DNA of 64,000 nt from Microbacterium maritypicum MF109 (GCF_000455825.1 NZ_ATAO01000179.1:62001-126000), one strand, 5' to 3'; shown: positions 15,383-24,122, numbered from the stretch's first letter. Numbers and translations are program-made. Notes: generated by a model from the sequence alone, not told the origin.

Positions 15383-15451
15383 GGTCTCAGTGTGGATTCC
15401 GCACTCCGGTGCTGTCCAGACGCGTGCACCCGCAGAACGAAAGAAGGCACG

Positions 15452-15655
15452 ATGACGCTCCCGCCGATCCGCGACTGGTGGTCCGAACTCTCGGAAGACG
15501 GGCGCCGGGCGGTGCTCGACAGCAAGACCCCGCACCTGGAAGAGGAGGTGCGCGAGGAGATCCGCGTCATCACCGGCGCCGTGGTCGGGATGGTGGAATC
15601 GCTGAGCGACGACGACCTCGAGTACGCCCGCTCGCACGCCGAGCACGAGGAATGA
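15452..15655 (+). CDS. small acidic hypothetical protein
   Basis: A 67-residue cytoplasmic protein beginning MTLPPIRDWWSELSEDG and rich in Glu/Asp, with a predicted helical middle (EEEVREEIRVITGAVVGMVE). The start at 15452 follows an AAAGAAGG ribosome binding site; the longer frame from 15392 lies upstream of it. Codon use is typical. I do not recognise it, and its neighbours give no functional hint. Confidence 0.65.
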   Translation: MTLPPIRDWWSELSEDGRRAVLDSKTPHLEEEVREEIRVITGAVVGMVESLSDDDLEYARSHAEHEE

Positions 15656-15680
15656 CCTCCTGCGTGCACGGCTCGGTTGC

Positions 15681-16274
15681 TTACGCGTCGTCGGTCTCGG
15701 TCGTAGCCGCATCCTCTTCACGCAGCCGTGGTTCGGTGCGTCGTTCCGGGCGCACGCCGGCCTTGTCGGCGTAGAACGCGCGGATCCGGTCCATGTCCGA
15801 CGCGACATCGCCGGTCAGGTCGATCGTCGGCCCGAGTCCCGTGGTCATGGTCGTCCGATCGACGAACCCGAGCGTCACCGGCATGCCTGTTTCTCGGGCG
15901 ATCCGGTAGAAGCCCGATTTCCAGTACTCGTTGCCGCCGCGGGTGCCATCCGGGGTGACCACCAGGCCGAAGACCGTGCCGTCGTGGACTTGGCTCACGA
16001 CGTCTTTCACCACGCGTGCCGGATCGGCGCGGTCGACGGGGATGCCGCCGAGGCGACGCATGACCGGTCCTCTCCAGCCGTGGAAGAGGCTCTTCTTCCC
16101 CAGCCAGTGCACGTCGATATCGAGCTTCCAGGCGATGGCGAGCATCAGGACGAAATCCCAGTTCGACGTGTGGGGCGCGCCCACGAGCACGGTCGGGCGC
16201 GTCGGCGCGGCCTCGCTCACGAGCGTCCATCTGCTGAACGCCCAGAAGATGCGGGCGAGGAGTCGTGTGAGCAT
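15681..16274 (-). CDS. PlsC-like acyltransferase
   Basis: A 197-residue lysophospholipid acyltransferase-family protein. The catalytic H-x4-D motif is HTSNWD near residues 35-40, followed by LGKKSLFHGWRGPVMRRLGGIPVDR, in which GGIPVDR corresponds to PlsC motif III, and VVTPDGTRG as the motif IV equivalent of PEGTR. It probably transfers an acyl group to a lysophospholipid or similar acceptor at the membrane. It is smaller than standard PlsC and has no obvious transmembrane helix beyond a hydrophobic N-terminus. The C-terminal 25 residues are charged and variable. Confidence 0.85.
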   Translation of the reverse strand: MLTRLLARIFWAFSRWTLVSEAAPTRPTVLVGAPHTSNWDFVLMLAIAWKLDIDVHWLGKKSLFHGWRGPVMRRLGGIPVDRADPARVVKDVVSQVHDGTVFGLVVTPDGTRGGNEYWKSGFYRIARETGMPVTLGFVDRTTMTTGLGPTIDLTGDVASDMDRIRAFYADKAGVRPERRTEPRLREEDAATTETDDA

Positions 16275-16357
16275 GGATCAACCGTAGGGGAGAACAGCTG
16301 TCCGCCCGCTGTCGACGCCTCCCGGGCAGGTTCGGCGCCACCGCCTCCGGGCGGGCG

Positions 16358-16363
16358 TACGAT
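16358..16363 (+). promoter_or_regulatory. leaderless-type -10 box of the 48-residue peptide gene
   Basis: TACGAT ends 6 bases before the ATG at 16370, the same geometry as at glpX, fdxA, dapE and tatB. It supports expression of this very short gene. Confidence 0.4.
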
Positions 16364-16369
16364 CGAGGG

Positions 16370-16516
16370 ATGAAGAAAACGCAGCAGGACTCCGTGCAGC
16401 AGGAAGCGCCCGTCGGGCTGCAGCCGCTCCTGGACTCTCTGAATCTGCTCGAGGGCGATGCTGCCGGCTATTGCAGCAATGGCGTCTGCCAGTTCCCCGC
16501 CCCGAAGAGCGAGTAA
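16370..16516 (+). CDS. 48-residue peptide with C-terminal C-x4-C motif
   Basis: A very short gene reading MKKTQQDSVQQEAPVGLQP at its start, then a hydrophobic LLDSLNLLEGDAAG and ending in YCSNGVCQFPAPKSE. The two cysteines are C35 and C40. There is no signal peptide. The layout, an amphipathic leader with a short Cys-containing tail after GDAAG, resembles precursors of modified peptides, but no maturation enzyme is next to it. The downstream convergent gene is an MFS drug-efflux pump. It could equally be a small metal- or thiol-binding protein. Support for its reality comes from the -10 box 6 bases upstream and typical codon use. Confidence 0.6.
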   Translation: MKKTQQDSVQQEAPVGLQPLLDSLNLLEGDAAGYCSNGVCQFPAPKSE

Positions 16517-16550
16517 GCGGCAGACGCCATCGCAGGCCGTCTACGGAGGG

Positions 16551-18029
16551 TCAGTGACCGCCGTGGAAACCCTCGCCGGCATCGTCGGCGGGCTTGCGGA
16601 CGAACGGGCTGAGCGCCACCGCCGCGAGCGAGATGATCGCCGCGATGAGGAACGCCATGCGGGCGCCGGGAGCGCCGGCGACCGCGGTCGACAGCCCCTC
16701 CTGCTCGCCCGCGTGCAGGATCGAAGAGTACGTCACCAGCAGCAGCGCGACACCGGCCGCGCCGCCGACCTGCTGCAGCGTGTTCAGCACCGCAGAACCG
16801 TGCGAGTACAGCGATCGCTGGAGCGACCCGAGCGAGGCGGAGAACAGCGGCGTGAAAGACATCGCCAGGCCGACCGACATCGCCGCCTGCACGATGATGA
16901 GAACCCACCACACGGTGTGCTCGCCCACCGTCGAGTAGAAGAAGAGCGACGCCGAGACCAGGATCGTGCCGGGGATGAGCAGCGGACGCGTGCCGCGCGC
17001 ATCGTAGACACGGCCCATGACGGGCCCGAGCAGCCCCATGAGCAGCGAGCCCGGAAGCAGGATCAGGCCGGACTGCAGCGGGTTGAGACCGGCGACGTTC
17101 TGCAGATACTGCGGAAGCAGCGTCAGCGTGCCGAACATCGACAGCGCCAGGATCGACATGATGATCACCGACAGCGTGAAGTTGCTGGAGCGGAACACGC
17201 GCAGATCGAGCAGCGCGTCGTCGACGCGCTGCAACACGAGCTGACGCCAGACGAACAGGCCGAGCGACACCGCGCCGACCACCAGCGAGATGATGCCGGC
17301 GGTCTCGCCCGATCCGCCCTCGCCGCCGAACTGGCTGAGTCCGAACACGATGCCGCCGAAGCCGAGCGCCGCGAGCGGGATCGACAGCACGTCGAGCGGC
17401 ACGGCGCGTGTCTCACCCAGGTTCGTCATCCACTTGACGCCCATGAACAGGGCGATGAGGGAGATCGGGAGGATGATTCCGAACAGCGCGCGCCAGCTGG
17501 CGAGTTCGAGCACCGCACCCGCGAGGGTCGGGCCGATGGCGGGAGCGAGCGAGATCACGAGGCCGACACGGCCCATCATGCGACCGCGGGACTGCGGCGG
17601 CACGACGTTCATGATCGTCGTCATGAGCAGCGGCATCATGATGCCGGTACCGGCCGCCTGGATCACACGGCCGACGAGCAGCACGGCGAAGCCGGGGGCG
17701 ACGAGCGCCACGAGCGTGCCGAGCGAGAACGCGATCATCGCGGCGATGAAGACCTGACGCGTCGTGAACCGCTGCAGGATGAACCCGGTGGTCGGGATGA
17801 CCACGGCCATGGTGAGCATGAAGGCGCTCGTGAGCCACTGGCCGAGCTCGGGCGGAATGCCCAGGTCGGTGTTCAGATGAGGGATCGCGATCCCCATCGT
17901 GGTCTCGTTGAGGATGGCGACGAAGGCGGCGACCAGTAGCAGCCAGATCACCCGCATGTCCTTGCGGGAGATCTCGCCCCCTGCCGCTGCGGGGGTCGTC
18001 GAGATGGAGCCGGTATCGACGGCAGACAT
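16551..18029 (-). CDS. MFS drug:H+ antiporter, DHA2 (EmrB/QacA) type
   Basis: A 492-residue multidrug exporter-like permease with about 14 predicted membrane helices, the DHA2 pattern. Recognisable parts are the first helix WLLLVAAFVAILNETTMGIAIP, the motif C region GPTLAGAVLE after MMGRVGLVISLAPAIGP, and RVIQAAGTGIMMPLLMTT. It should sit in the cytoplasmic membrane and expel a toxic compound by proton exchange; the substrate is unknown. The start is set at 18029, where GGAGG precedes ATG with correct spacing; the frame continues upstream without a ribosome binding site. It is divergent from the ABC exporter at 18189. Confidence 0.9.
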   Translation of the reverse strand: MSAVDTGSISTTPAAAGGEISRKDMRVIWLLLVAAFVAILNETTMGIAIPHLNTDLGIPPELGQWLTSAFMLTMAVVIPTTGFILQRFTTRQVFIAAMIAFSLGTLVALVAPGFAVLLVGRVIQAAGTGIMMPLLMTTIMNVVPPQSRGRMMGRVGLVISLAPAIGPTLAGAVLELASWRALFGIILPISLIALFMGVKWMTNLGETRAVPLDVLSIPLAALGFGGIVFGLSQFGGEGGSGETAGIISLVVGAVSLGLFVWRQLVLQRVDDALLDLRVFRSSNFTLSVIIMSILALSMFGTLTLLPQYLQNVAGLNPLQSGLILLPGSLLMGLLGPVMGRVYDARGTRPLLIPGTILVSASLFFYSTVGEHTVWWVLIIVQAAMSVGLAMSFTPLFSASLGSLQRSLYSHGSAVLNTLQQVGGAAGVALLLVTYSSILHAGEQEGLSTAVAGAPGARMAFLIAAIISLAAVALSPFVRKPADDAGEGFHGGH

Positions 18030-18176
18030 GGGCGGCCTCCAGGGCGAAGAAGAAACGGAGTATCGCGAGAGTTCGCAAGAGTCACTCAGCGTAACGGCAG
18101 CCGCGGACATTTCATTCCGAATTCACAGATATCCGCCGACGGCGGAGGCGCGGGCCTCGGTGTCCCCGCACGTGAG

Positions 18177-18182
18177 TACGCT
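18177..18182 (+). promoter_or_regulatory. leaderless-type -10 box of the ABC exporter
   Basis: TACGCT ends 6 bases before the ATG at 18189, again without room for a ribosome binding site. Confidence 0.4.
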
Positions 18183-18188
18183 GGCGCC

Positions 18189-20252
18189 ATGAGCATGGGC
18201 GGCGGCATGGGCGGTGGCCCGCGGGGTGGTGGCTTCCGCGGGGTCGACGAGAGCGCGCAGCGGAAGCTGAATGCCGAGGCCCCCCGGATCAACGGCCTCG
18301 GTGCGCGGGTCGTCTCGCTGTTCCGCGCGTATCGCTGGCGTATCTTCTCCACCGGCATCCTGGTGGTGGTCGGCGCCGCGATAGCCGTCGTGCCGCCGCT
18401 GATCGTGCAGCGGATCTTCGACGATGCGCTGTTCCCCGTCGCCGGGGGAGGGCCGCACCTCGAACTGCTGGCCTGGCTCGTCGCCGCCATGATCGGTCTC
18501 TTCCTGCTCTCCGCCGCTCTCGGAGTGGCCCAGACCTGGCTCACGGCAACGGTCGGCAACAGCGTCACCGGCGACCTGCGTGTGAAGCTGTTCGAGCACC
18601 TGCAGGCGATGGAACTCGGCTTCTTCACCCGCACCAAGACGGGCGTCATCCAGTCACGCCTGCAGAACGACGTGGGTGGCGTCTCCGGCGTGCTGACGAA
18701 CACCGTCACCAGCATTCTGGGCAACGTCGTCACGGTGATCGCCTCGCTCGTCGCGATGATCCTGATCGACTGGCGTCTCACGCTCATCGCCGTGATCATG
18801 ATGCCGTTCCTGATCGTCGTCCAGCGCAAGGTGGGACAGGTGCGGGCACGTATCGCCGGAGAGACGCAGGAATCGCTGTCCGAGCTCACCTCGATCACGC
18901 AGGAGACGCTGAGCGTCTCGGGCATGCTGCTGTCGAAGGCCTTCAACCGCCAGCGCACCGAGTCGGAGCGCTACCAGGCGGAGAACCGCAACCAGGTGGT
19001 CCTCCAGGTGCGCCGGGCGATGAGCGGCCAGGGTTTCTTCGCCGTCGTGCAGGTGCTGATGGCCAGCGTGCCCGCCGTGATCTATCTCGTCTCCGGATAC
19101 CTGATCGCCGGCGGCACGGGGGCGATCACCGCAGGAACCGTCGTCGCGTTCACCACGGTGCAGGCGCGGCTGCTCATGCCGTTGATGGGGCTGATGCGGG
19201 TGTCGCTCGATCTGCAGACGTCGTCGGCGCTGTTCGCGCGCATCTTCGAATACCTCGACCTCGTCCCGGAGATCCAGGATGCGCCCGACGCGATCACGGT
19301 CGACGAAGCACCCGGGCCGCGAGGACGCCTGGAGTTCGCCGAGGTGGTGTTCCGCTACCCGGACGCGTCCTCCGACGCCCGCCCGACGCTCGACGGAGTG
19401 TCCTTCGTGGCGGAACCCGGCCAGCACGTCGCGTTCGTGGGCCCCTCGGGCGCCGGCAAGACCACGATCCTGTATCTGGCTCCGCGCCTGTACGAGGCGA
19501 AGGGCGGAGCCGTGATGTTCGCCGGTGCCGACGTGCGCGCGCTCACTCAGGAGTCGATCATCGACAACGTCGGCATCGTGTCGCAGGAGACGTACCTTTT
19601 CCATGCCACGATCCGTGAGAACCTGCGCTATGCCAAGCCCGATGCGACCGAGGAAGAACTGATCGCCGCCTGCACCGCCGCGAACATCCACCACATCATC
19701 GCCGGCTTCGAGCAGGGCTACGACACCGTGGTGGGGGAGCGCGGCTACCGGCTCTCCGGTGGCGAGAAACAGCGCATCGCGATCGCCAGGGTGCTGCTGA
19801 AAGACCCCCCGGTGCTGCTCCTCGACGAAGCGACCTCGGCACTCGACACGGTCTCGGAGCGCGTGGTGCAGGAGGCGCTCGACGAGGCCGCGAAGGGGCG
19901 CACGACCCTCTCCATCGCCCACCGGCTCTCGACGGTGATGGGCGCGGACGTGATCCACGTTCTGGAGGCCGGGCGCATCGTCGAGTCGGGTTCGCACGTC
20001 GAACTGCTCGCCCGCGGCGGTCTGTATGCCGAGCTCGCGGCCGAGCAGGTGGCGGCGTCGCGCGTGCTCGAGACCGAGGCCGCCGTCGAGGAGGAAGTGA
20101 CCGGGGGCGCCGTGGCACCCCTCGCCGATCGCCGCGCGGACAAGGCGCCCGCCGATTCCGCGGGGGCCGATGCGGTCGCGACCATCACCGCTGCGGTGCC
20201 GCTGCTCGCCGAGCCTCGACCGGACGAACGGGTCTACCCGCCTGAGCCCTGA
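18189..20252 (+). CDS. ABC exporter, fused permease and ATPase
   Basis: A 687-residue half-transporter, probably homodimeric, of the MsbA/LmrA type. A Gly/Met-rich N-terminus (MSMGGGMGGGPRGGG) precedes six membrane helices (about 45-340). The ATPase domain shows GPSGAGKTT near residues 419-427, the LSGGEKQRIAIARVLL signature, VLLLDEATSALD and the switch histidine in SIAHRLST. The last ~70 residues are a low-complexity Ala/Glu/Pro tail. It should export a hydrophobic compound or lipid. The stop codon falls within a heptanucleotide repeat, so the C-terminal end could vary by slippage. Confidence 0.92.
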   Translation: MSMGGGMGGGPRGGGFRGVDESAQRKLNAEAPRINGLGARVVSLFRAYRWRIFSTGILVVVGAAIAVVPPLIVQRIFDDALFPVAGGGPHLELLAWLVAAMIGLFLLSAALGVAQTWLTATVGNSVTGDLRVKLFEHLQAMELGFFTRTKTGVIQSRLQNDVGGVSGVLTNTVTSILGNVVTVIASLVAMILIDWRLTLIAVIMMPFLIVVQRKVGQVRARIAGETQESLSELTSITQETLSVSGMLLSKAFNRQRTESERYQAENRNQVVLQVRRAMSGQGFFAVVQVLMASVPAVIYLVSGYLIAGGTGAITAGTVVAFTTVQARLLMPLMGLMRVSLDLQTSSALFARIFEYLDLVPEIQDAPDAITVDEAPGPRGRLEFAEVVFRYPDASSDARPTLDGVSFVAEPGQHVAFVGPSGAGKTTILYLAPRLYEAKGGAVMFAGADVRALTQESIIDNVGIVSQETYLFHATIRENLRYAKPDATEEELIAACTAANIHHIIAGFEQGYDTVVGERGYRLSGGEKQRIAIARVLLKDPPVLLLDEATSALDTVSERVVQEALDEAAKGRTTLSIAHRLSTVMGADVIHVLEAGRIVESGSHVELLARGGLYAELAAEQVAASRVLETEAAVEEEVTGGAVAPLADRRADKAPADSAGADAVATITAAVPLLAEPRPDERVYPPEP

Positions 20253-20299
20253 GCCCTGAGCCCTGAGCCCTGCGCCCTGCGCCCTGAGCCCTGAGCCCT
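20244..20299 (+). repeat. heptanucleotide tandem repeat (8 units of GAGCCCT)
   Basis: Eight consecutive 7-base units: GAGCCCT four times, GCGCCCT twice, GAGCCCT twice. The first unit supplies the final Glu-Pro codons and, with the second, the TGA stop (20250-20252) of the ABC exporter. Because 7 is not a multiple of 3, slippage before the stop would alter the reading frame of the last codons. Confidence 0.9.
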
Positions 20300-20323
20300 G
20301 AGGAGGCGTCGTGGCACCGCGCG

Positions 20324-21097
20324 TCAGTGCACCGAGAGGCCGCCGTCGACGAACAGCGACTGGCCGGTGACGTAGGCCGAGCCGGCTCCGGCAAGGAACA
20401 CCGCCGCTCCCGCGAAGTCGCTCGGCAGACCGTTGCGCCCGATCATCGTGCGCGCGGCGAGCTCCGCGACCTTCGCCGGGTCCTGCTGCAGCCGGGCGTT
20501 CAACGGGGTGAGCACGAAGCCGGGGACGAGCGTGTTGCTGGTGACGCCGGTGCCACCCCAGGCCTCGGCCTCGGAGCGCATGAGCGATTCCACCGCGCCT
20601 TTCGACGCGCCGTAGATGCCGCTGCCCACGAAGGCGCGGTGGGCCTGCTGGGAACTGATGTGAATGAGTCGACCGTACCCGCGTGCGGCCATGCCCTGCG
20701 CAAAGCGCTGACCGAGCAGGAACGGCGCGAGGGCGTTGACCGTCATCGTCGCGTCCCAGTCGTCTTCGGTGATCTCCGCGAACGGCGGGCGGATGTTGAT
20801 GCCGGCGGAGTTGACGAGGATGTCGGGCGCGCCGAACGGTGCGGCCGCGGCTTCGCCGACCGCGTGGATCCCGTCCCTCGTGCTGAGGTCGCCGATCACG
20901 CCGTGGGCGCGGCATCCGAGCGCGCGCAGCTCGTCGACCGTCTCGCGGATGCGATCCTCACCGCGCGCGACGATGACCGTCGACGCTCCGGCGCGAGCGA
21001 GTGCGGTGGCGATCCCCCGGCCGATCCCGGAGCTGCCGCCGGTGACGACGGCGGTGCGACCGTCGAGTGAGAACAGGGAGGAGAGGTAGTCGTTCAT
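20324..21097 (-). CDS. short-chain dehydrogenase/reductase
   Basis: A 257-residue NAD(P)-dependent oxidoreductase of the classical SDR family. The cofactor motif TGGSSGIG is at 19-26, the NSAG motif follows near 96, and the catalytic Ser and Y-x3-K are seen in ISSQQAH and YGASK. The C-terminal GQSLFVDGGLS is characteristic. Sequence style (FSLDGRTAVVTGG, SAGINIR) is closest to gluconate 5-dehydrogenase-like enzymes, but substrate calls in this family are unreliable. The start at 21097 gives a typical N-terminus. It lies 31 bases after the glycosyltransferase gene on the same strand and may be co-transcribed. Confidence 0.88.
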   Translation of the reverse strand: MNDYLSSLFSLDGRTAVVTGGSSGIGRGIATALARAGASTVIVARGEDRIRETVDELRALGCRAHGVIGDLSTRDGIHAVGEAAAAPFGAPDILVNSAGINIRPPFAEITEDDWDATMTVNALAPFLLGQRFAQGMAARGYGRLIHISSQQAHRAFVGSGIYGASKGAVESLMRSEAEAWGGTGVTSNTLVPGFVLTPLNARLQQDPAKVAELAARTMIGRNGLPSDFAGAAVFLAGAGSAYVTGQSLFVDGGLSVH

Positions 21098-21128
21098 GTG
21101 TTCACCGTCAGGGTTCGGAGGGCGGGGA

Positions 21129-22076
21129 TCACCACGCGAGCGCGGCGGCGATGGCGGGGTCGGGCGCGGCGTCGGCGAACTCGGGGAGGGCCCGCAGCTC
21201 CGAGATGAAGGCGTCGACCTCGGCGGCGTAGGTCGGGTCGGCATGGCTCTCGGCGCTCTCGAGGAGCGAGGCGACGTCCATCGCGAGGATGAGTTCGATG
21301 CGAGCGGTCACCGAGGCGTGGGCACCGGCCTCGTGCAGCACGTGGAGGCCGCCGCGGAGGGCCGCGAGGTAGTCGCGCAGCACCGGCAGCTGTGCCTTGC
21401 CCTGAGTGATTGAGGTGCCATCGGCGCGGAGCCGCCAGCGCACGACCACATCGGGGATCACATCGAATGCGCGTGCCCGGGTGTACATGAGCTGCGCGAC
21501 CACCTGGTCTTCGTAGGCGACCCCCTCGGGGAAGCGCAGGTCGTGCCAGAACGAGGTGCGGCTCACCTTCGACCAGGCGACGATGTTCGAGACCGCCAGG
21601 GGGTGCGCGGCGAGGGTCGTGCCGAGTCGCTCCGGAGACGTGGCCGCAGCGACCCAGGGCTGCACGCGGCCGGCGACGTAGCCGTCACCGCGGACCCGCG
21701 AGCGTACGTAGGCGCTGGCGACGAAGTCGCTTCCGGTCCGGCCCAGTGTCTCCGTCATGCGGGCGAGGGCGTTCGGCAGCAGTTCGTCGTCGCCGTCGAG
21801 GAAACCGAGGTACGGGGTGTCGACGAGCTCCAGACCGACATTGCGCGCGGCGCCGAGACCGCGGGAGGCCCCGTGGCGGATCGTCGTGAAGCGGGGGTCT
21901 TCGGCTGCGGCGGCGTCGAAGATCGCTCCTGTGTCATCCGTCGAGCCGTCGTCGATGAGGATCGCCCGCCATCGTGACTCGGTCTGCGCGCGCAGCGAGT
22001 CGAGAGCGGCGGGGGCGAAGGCCGCGATGTCGCGTCCGGGGACGATCAGCGTCACGATCGGGGCGGAGGCAGTCAC
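21129..22076 (-). CDS. family 2 glycosyltransferase
   Basis: A 315-residue GT-A fold glycosyltransferase. The N-terminal 110 residues have VTLIVPGRDIAAF, ILIDDGSTDDTGAI with the nucleotide-sugar-binding aspartates, and the metal-binding DGDDE. The C-terminal half is helical with no membrane segment. The acceptor is unknown; enzymes of this type decorate cell-wall polymers, glycolipids or capsule. It begins 22 bases after the cysteine desulfurase gene and may be read through from the NAD operon, though no functional link is evident. Confidence 0.88.
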   Translation of the reverse strand: MTASAPIVTLIVPGRDIAAFAPAALDSLRAQTESRWRAILIDDGSTDDTGAIFDAAAAEDPRFTTIRHGASRGLGAARNVGLELVDTPYLGFLDGDDELLPNALARMTETLGRTGSDFVASAYVRSRVRGDGYVAGRVQPWVAAATSPERLGTTLAAHPLAVSNIVAWSKVSRTSFWHDLRFPEGVAYEDQVVAQLMYTRARAFDVIPDVVVRWRLRADGTSITQGKAQLPVLRDYLAALRGGLHVLHEAGAHASVTARIELILAMDVASLLESAESHADPTYAAEVDAFISELRALPEFADAAPDPAIAAALAW

Positions 22077-22098
22077 CTGCTGAGTCTATGACCGTGGC

Positions 22099-23265
22099 TC
22101 AGCCGCGGGCCGCGCGCACCGACTCGGCGACGAGCACAGCCAGCCGTTCGGGAGCATCCGGGGGCAGAGCCGCGCGATCGAACGTGAAACGTACGGCGGT
22201 CTGCGCCACTTCGGGGGCCACACCGCAGGCGAGCAGCACGTGCGACGGCTCGTCGCTGCCCGCCGCGCATGCCGATCCGCTCGACGAGATGACCCCGCGG
22301 CGCTCCAGCTCGAGCAGAATCGACTCCCCGCTGGTGCCGGCGAACGTGAAGCTCGCCGTTCCGGGCAGACGGCCTCGGGAATCCCCGGTGAGCGTGGCAT
22401 CGGGGATGCTCGTGAGCACCTGGGTGATGAACCGCGCGGTCGCCGATCCGACCTGCGCCGCAACCGTTACGCGTTCCGTCTCGGCGAGTTCCAGCGCCGT
22501 CGCGAGTGCGACGGCGCCCGCGACGTTCTCGGTGCCTGAGCGTCTCCCGCGCTCCTGGCCGCCGCCGTGCAGCAGCGGCTCCACCGGCACGCGCCCACGG
22601 ACGGCCAGGGCACCGATGCCTTTCGGAGCCCCGAGCTTGTGGCCGGCGATCGACACCGCGTCTGCGCCGAGATCACCCAGAGGGAGCCATCCCGCCGACT
22701 GCACGGCATCCAGATGCAGGGGGACGCGGGCGGCACGGGCGACGGCGGCGAGCGCCGACACATCCTGGACGGTGCCGATCTCGTTGTTGGCGTGGCCGAT
22801 CGAGATCAGAGCGGAGTCGTCCCTGATCGCCGCAGCCAGGTCATCCGGGTCGATCCGTCCGCGCGAGTCCACGGGCAGGAGGGAGACCTCGATGGCGTGG
22901 AAGCGTCGTAGATAGTCGGCGGATCCGAGGATCGACTCGTGCTCGATCGGCGAGGTCACCAGATGCCGCCGCCCCGTCTCGAGAGCCGCGAGCATGATGC
23001 CCTTCACCGCGAGGTTGTTCGCTTCGGTGCCGCCGGCGGTGAACACGACGTCGCCCGTCCGCATCCCCAGCACGCGCGCCACCCGTGCACGGGCATCGTC
23101 GAGCGCGCCCGCCGCGGCCTCGCCGGCCGTGTGATGGCTCGACGGGTTTCCGAACACGCCGGAGAGGAACGGCCGCATCGCTTCGAGCACCTCCGGTCGT
23201 ACCGGGGAGGTCGCGGCGTGATCGAGGTAGAGCATGCCGGTGCGGGGCAGGTCCGAGGGCGACAT
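22099..23265 (-). CDS. cysteine desulfurase of the NAD operon
   Basis: A 388-residue PLP-dependent NifS/IscS-type enzyme that takes sulfur from cysteine. Features: LDHAATSPVRPEVLEAM at the N-terminus, the PLP lysine in IAGHKLGAPKG, and the catalytic cysteine in SGSACAAGSDEPSHVL. It follows nadC by 5 bases at the end of nrtR-nadA-nadB-nadC. Quinolinate synthase NadA needs a 4Fe-4S cluster, so this enzyme is probably the dedicated sulfur donor, as with the nifS-like genes next to nad genes in other bacteria. The general housekeeping role of a SufS/IscS is a less likely alternative. Confidence 0.92.
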   Translation of the reverse strand: MSPSDLPRTGMLYLDHAATSPVRPEVLEAMRPFLSGVFGNPSSHHTAGEAAAGALDDARARVARVLGMRTGDVVFTAGGTEANNLAVKGIMLAALETGRRHLVTSPIEHESILGSADYLRRFHAIEVSLLPVDSRGRIDPDDLAAAIRDDSALISIGHANNEIGTVQDVSALAAVARAARVPLHLDAVQSAGWLPLGDLGADAVSIAGHKLGAPKGIGALAVRGRVPVEPLLHGGGQERGRRSGTENVAGAVALATALELAETERVTVAAQVGSATARFITQVLTSIPDATLTGDSRGRLPGTASFTFAGTSGESILLELERRGVISSSGSACAAGSDEPSHVLLACGVAPEVAQTAVRFTFDRAALPPDAPERLAVLVAESVRAARG

Positions 23266-23270
23266 CGCGG

Positions 23271-24122
23271 TCAGTCGATCCGCAGATCCAGGCCCAGATC
23301 GAGGGCGCGCGCGGAGTGTGTCAGCGCCCCCACCGAGATCACGTCCACTCCGGTGCGGGCGATGTCGCCGACCGTGTCGAGGTTCACGCCTCCCGAGGCC
23401 TCGACCGTGGCACGGCCGGAGATGAGGGCCACCCCCGCGCGCAGGTCGTCGAGCGAGAAGTTGTCGAGCAGCACGGTGTGGGCACCGCCGTCGAGGACGG
23501 CGGGGATCTGGTCGAGCCGGTCGACCTCGACGACGACGTGGGTCGTGTGCGGGAGGCGGGACAGTGCCTCGCGGAGCGCCGTCGCGAGGTCGAGCCCCGA
23601 ACGCGTGAGCACGGCCAGGTGGTTGTCCTTCGCCATCACGGCATCCGACAGCGAGTACCGGTGGTTGTGTCCGCCGCCCGATTCGACCGCATGCCGTTCG
23701 AACGCCCGCAGTCCCGGCGTGGTCTTGCGGGTGTCGGCGATGCGAGCACCAGTGCCCTCGATCGCGGCGACGTACGCGGCGGTGAGGGTGGCGATACCGC
23801 TCATCCGCTGCGTGAAGTTCAGGCCAACGCGCTCTGCGGTGAGCACACTGCGGGCCGACCCCGAGACCGAGGCGAGCACGTCGCCCGCGGCGAACTCGTC
23901 GCCGTCACCGACGTGCAGGTCGATGTCGAGAGTCGCGTCGGTGAGCCGGAACGCGGCGGCGAAGACCTCTCCACCACTGAAGACTCCGGGTTCCCGGGCG
24001 ACGAGATCGGCGGTCGCGGTGGCATCCGCTGGCAGCAGCGTGGTACTGGTGACGTCCCCCCAGGGCGCGTCTTCTTCGAGGGCCGCGCCGACGACGCGGT
24101 TCATGGTGGCGGTGGTCAGCAT
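23271..24122 (-). CDS. nadC: quinolinate phosphoribosyltransferase
   Basis: Third enzyme of de novo NAD synthesis: quinolinate plus PRPP gives nicotinate mononucleotide, CO2 and pyrophosphate. The 283-residue product contains EEDAPWGDVTSTTLLP at the N-terminus, ADTRKTTPGLRAFE with the substrate-binding Arg and Lys, GGGHNHRY, and a C-terminal EASGGVNLDTVG phosphate-binding loop. Length fits the family. The ATG at 24122 overlaps the nadB stop by one base. It is expressed as part of the nrtR-nadA-nadB-nadC operon. Confidence 0.95.
   Translation of the reverse strand: MLTTATMNRVVGAALEEDAPWGDVTSTTLLPADATATADLVAREPGVFSGGEVFAAAFRLTDATLDIDLHVGDGDEFAAGDVLASVSGSARSVLTAERVGLNFTQRMSGIATLTAAYVAAIEGTGARIADTRKTTPGLRAFERHAVESGGGHNHRYSLSDAVMAKDNHLAVLTRSGLDLATALREALSRLPHTTHVVVEVDRLDQIPAVLDGGAHTVLLDNFSLDDLRAGVALISGRATVEASGGVNLDTVGDIARTGVDVISVGALTHSARALDLGLDLRID

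Noticed and set aside
15383..15808. N-terminal extension of the DUF6328-like protein to 317 residues
   Set aside because: The upstream part of the frame is Arg/Pro-rich noise overlapping two genes on other frames; the family length fits a start at 15382.
16458..17939. 493-codon open frame antisense to the MFS pump
   Set aside because: Composition dominated by Arg, Glu, Asp and His with no hydrophobic core; the opposite strand encodes a complete 14-helix transporter.
18654..20915. 753-codon open frame antisense to the ABC exporter and SDR region
   Set aside because: Low-complexity Arg/Asp/His-rich translation typical of an antisense high-GC frame; real genes with full motif sets occupy the region.
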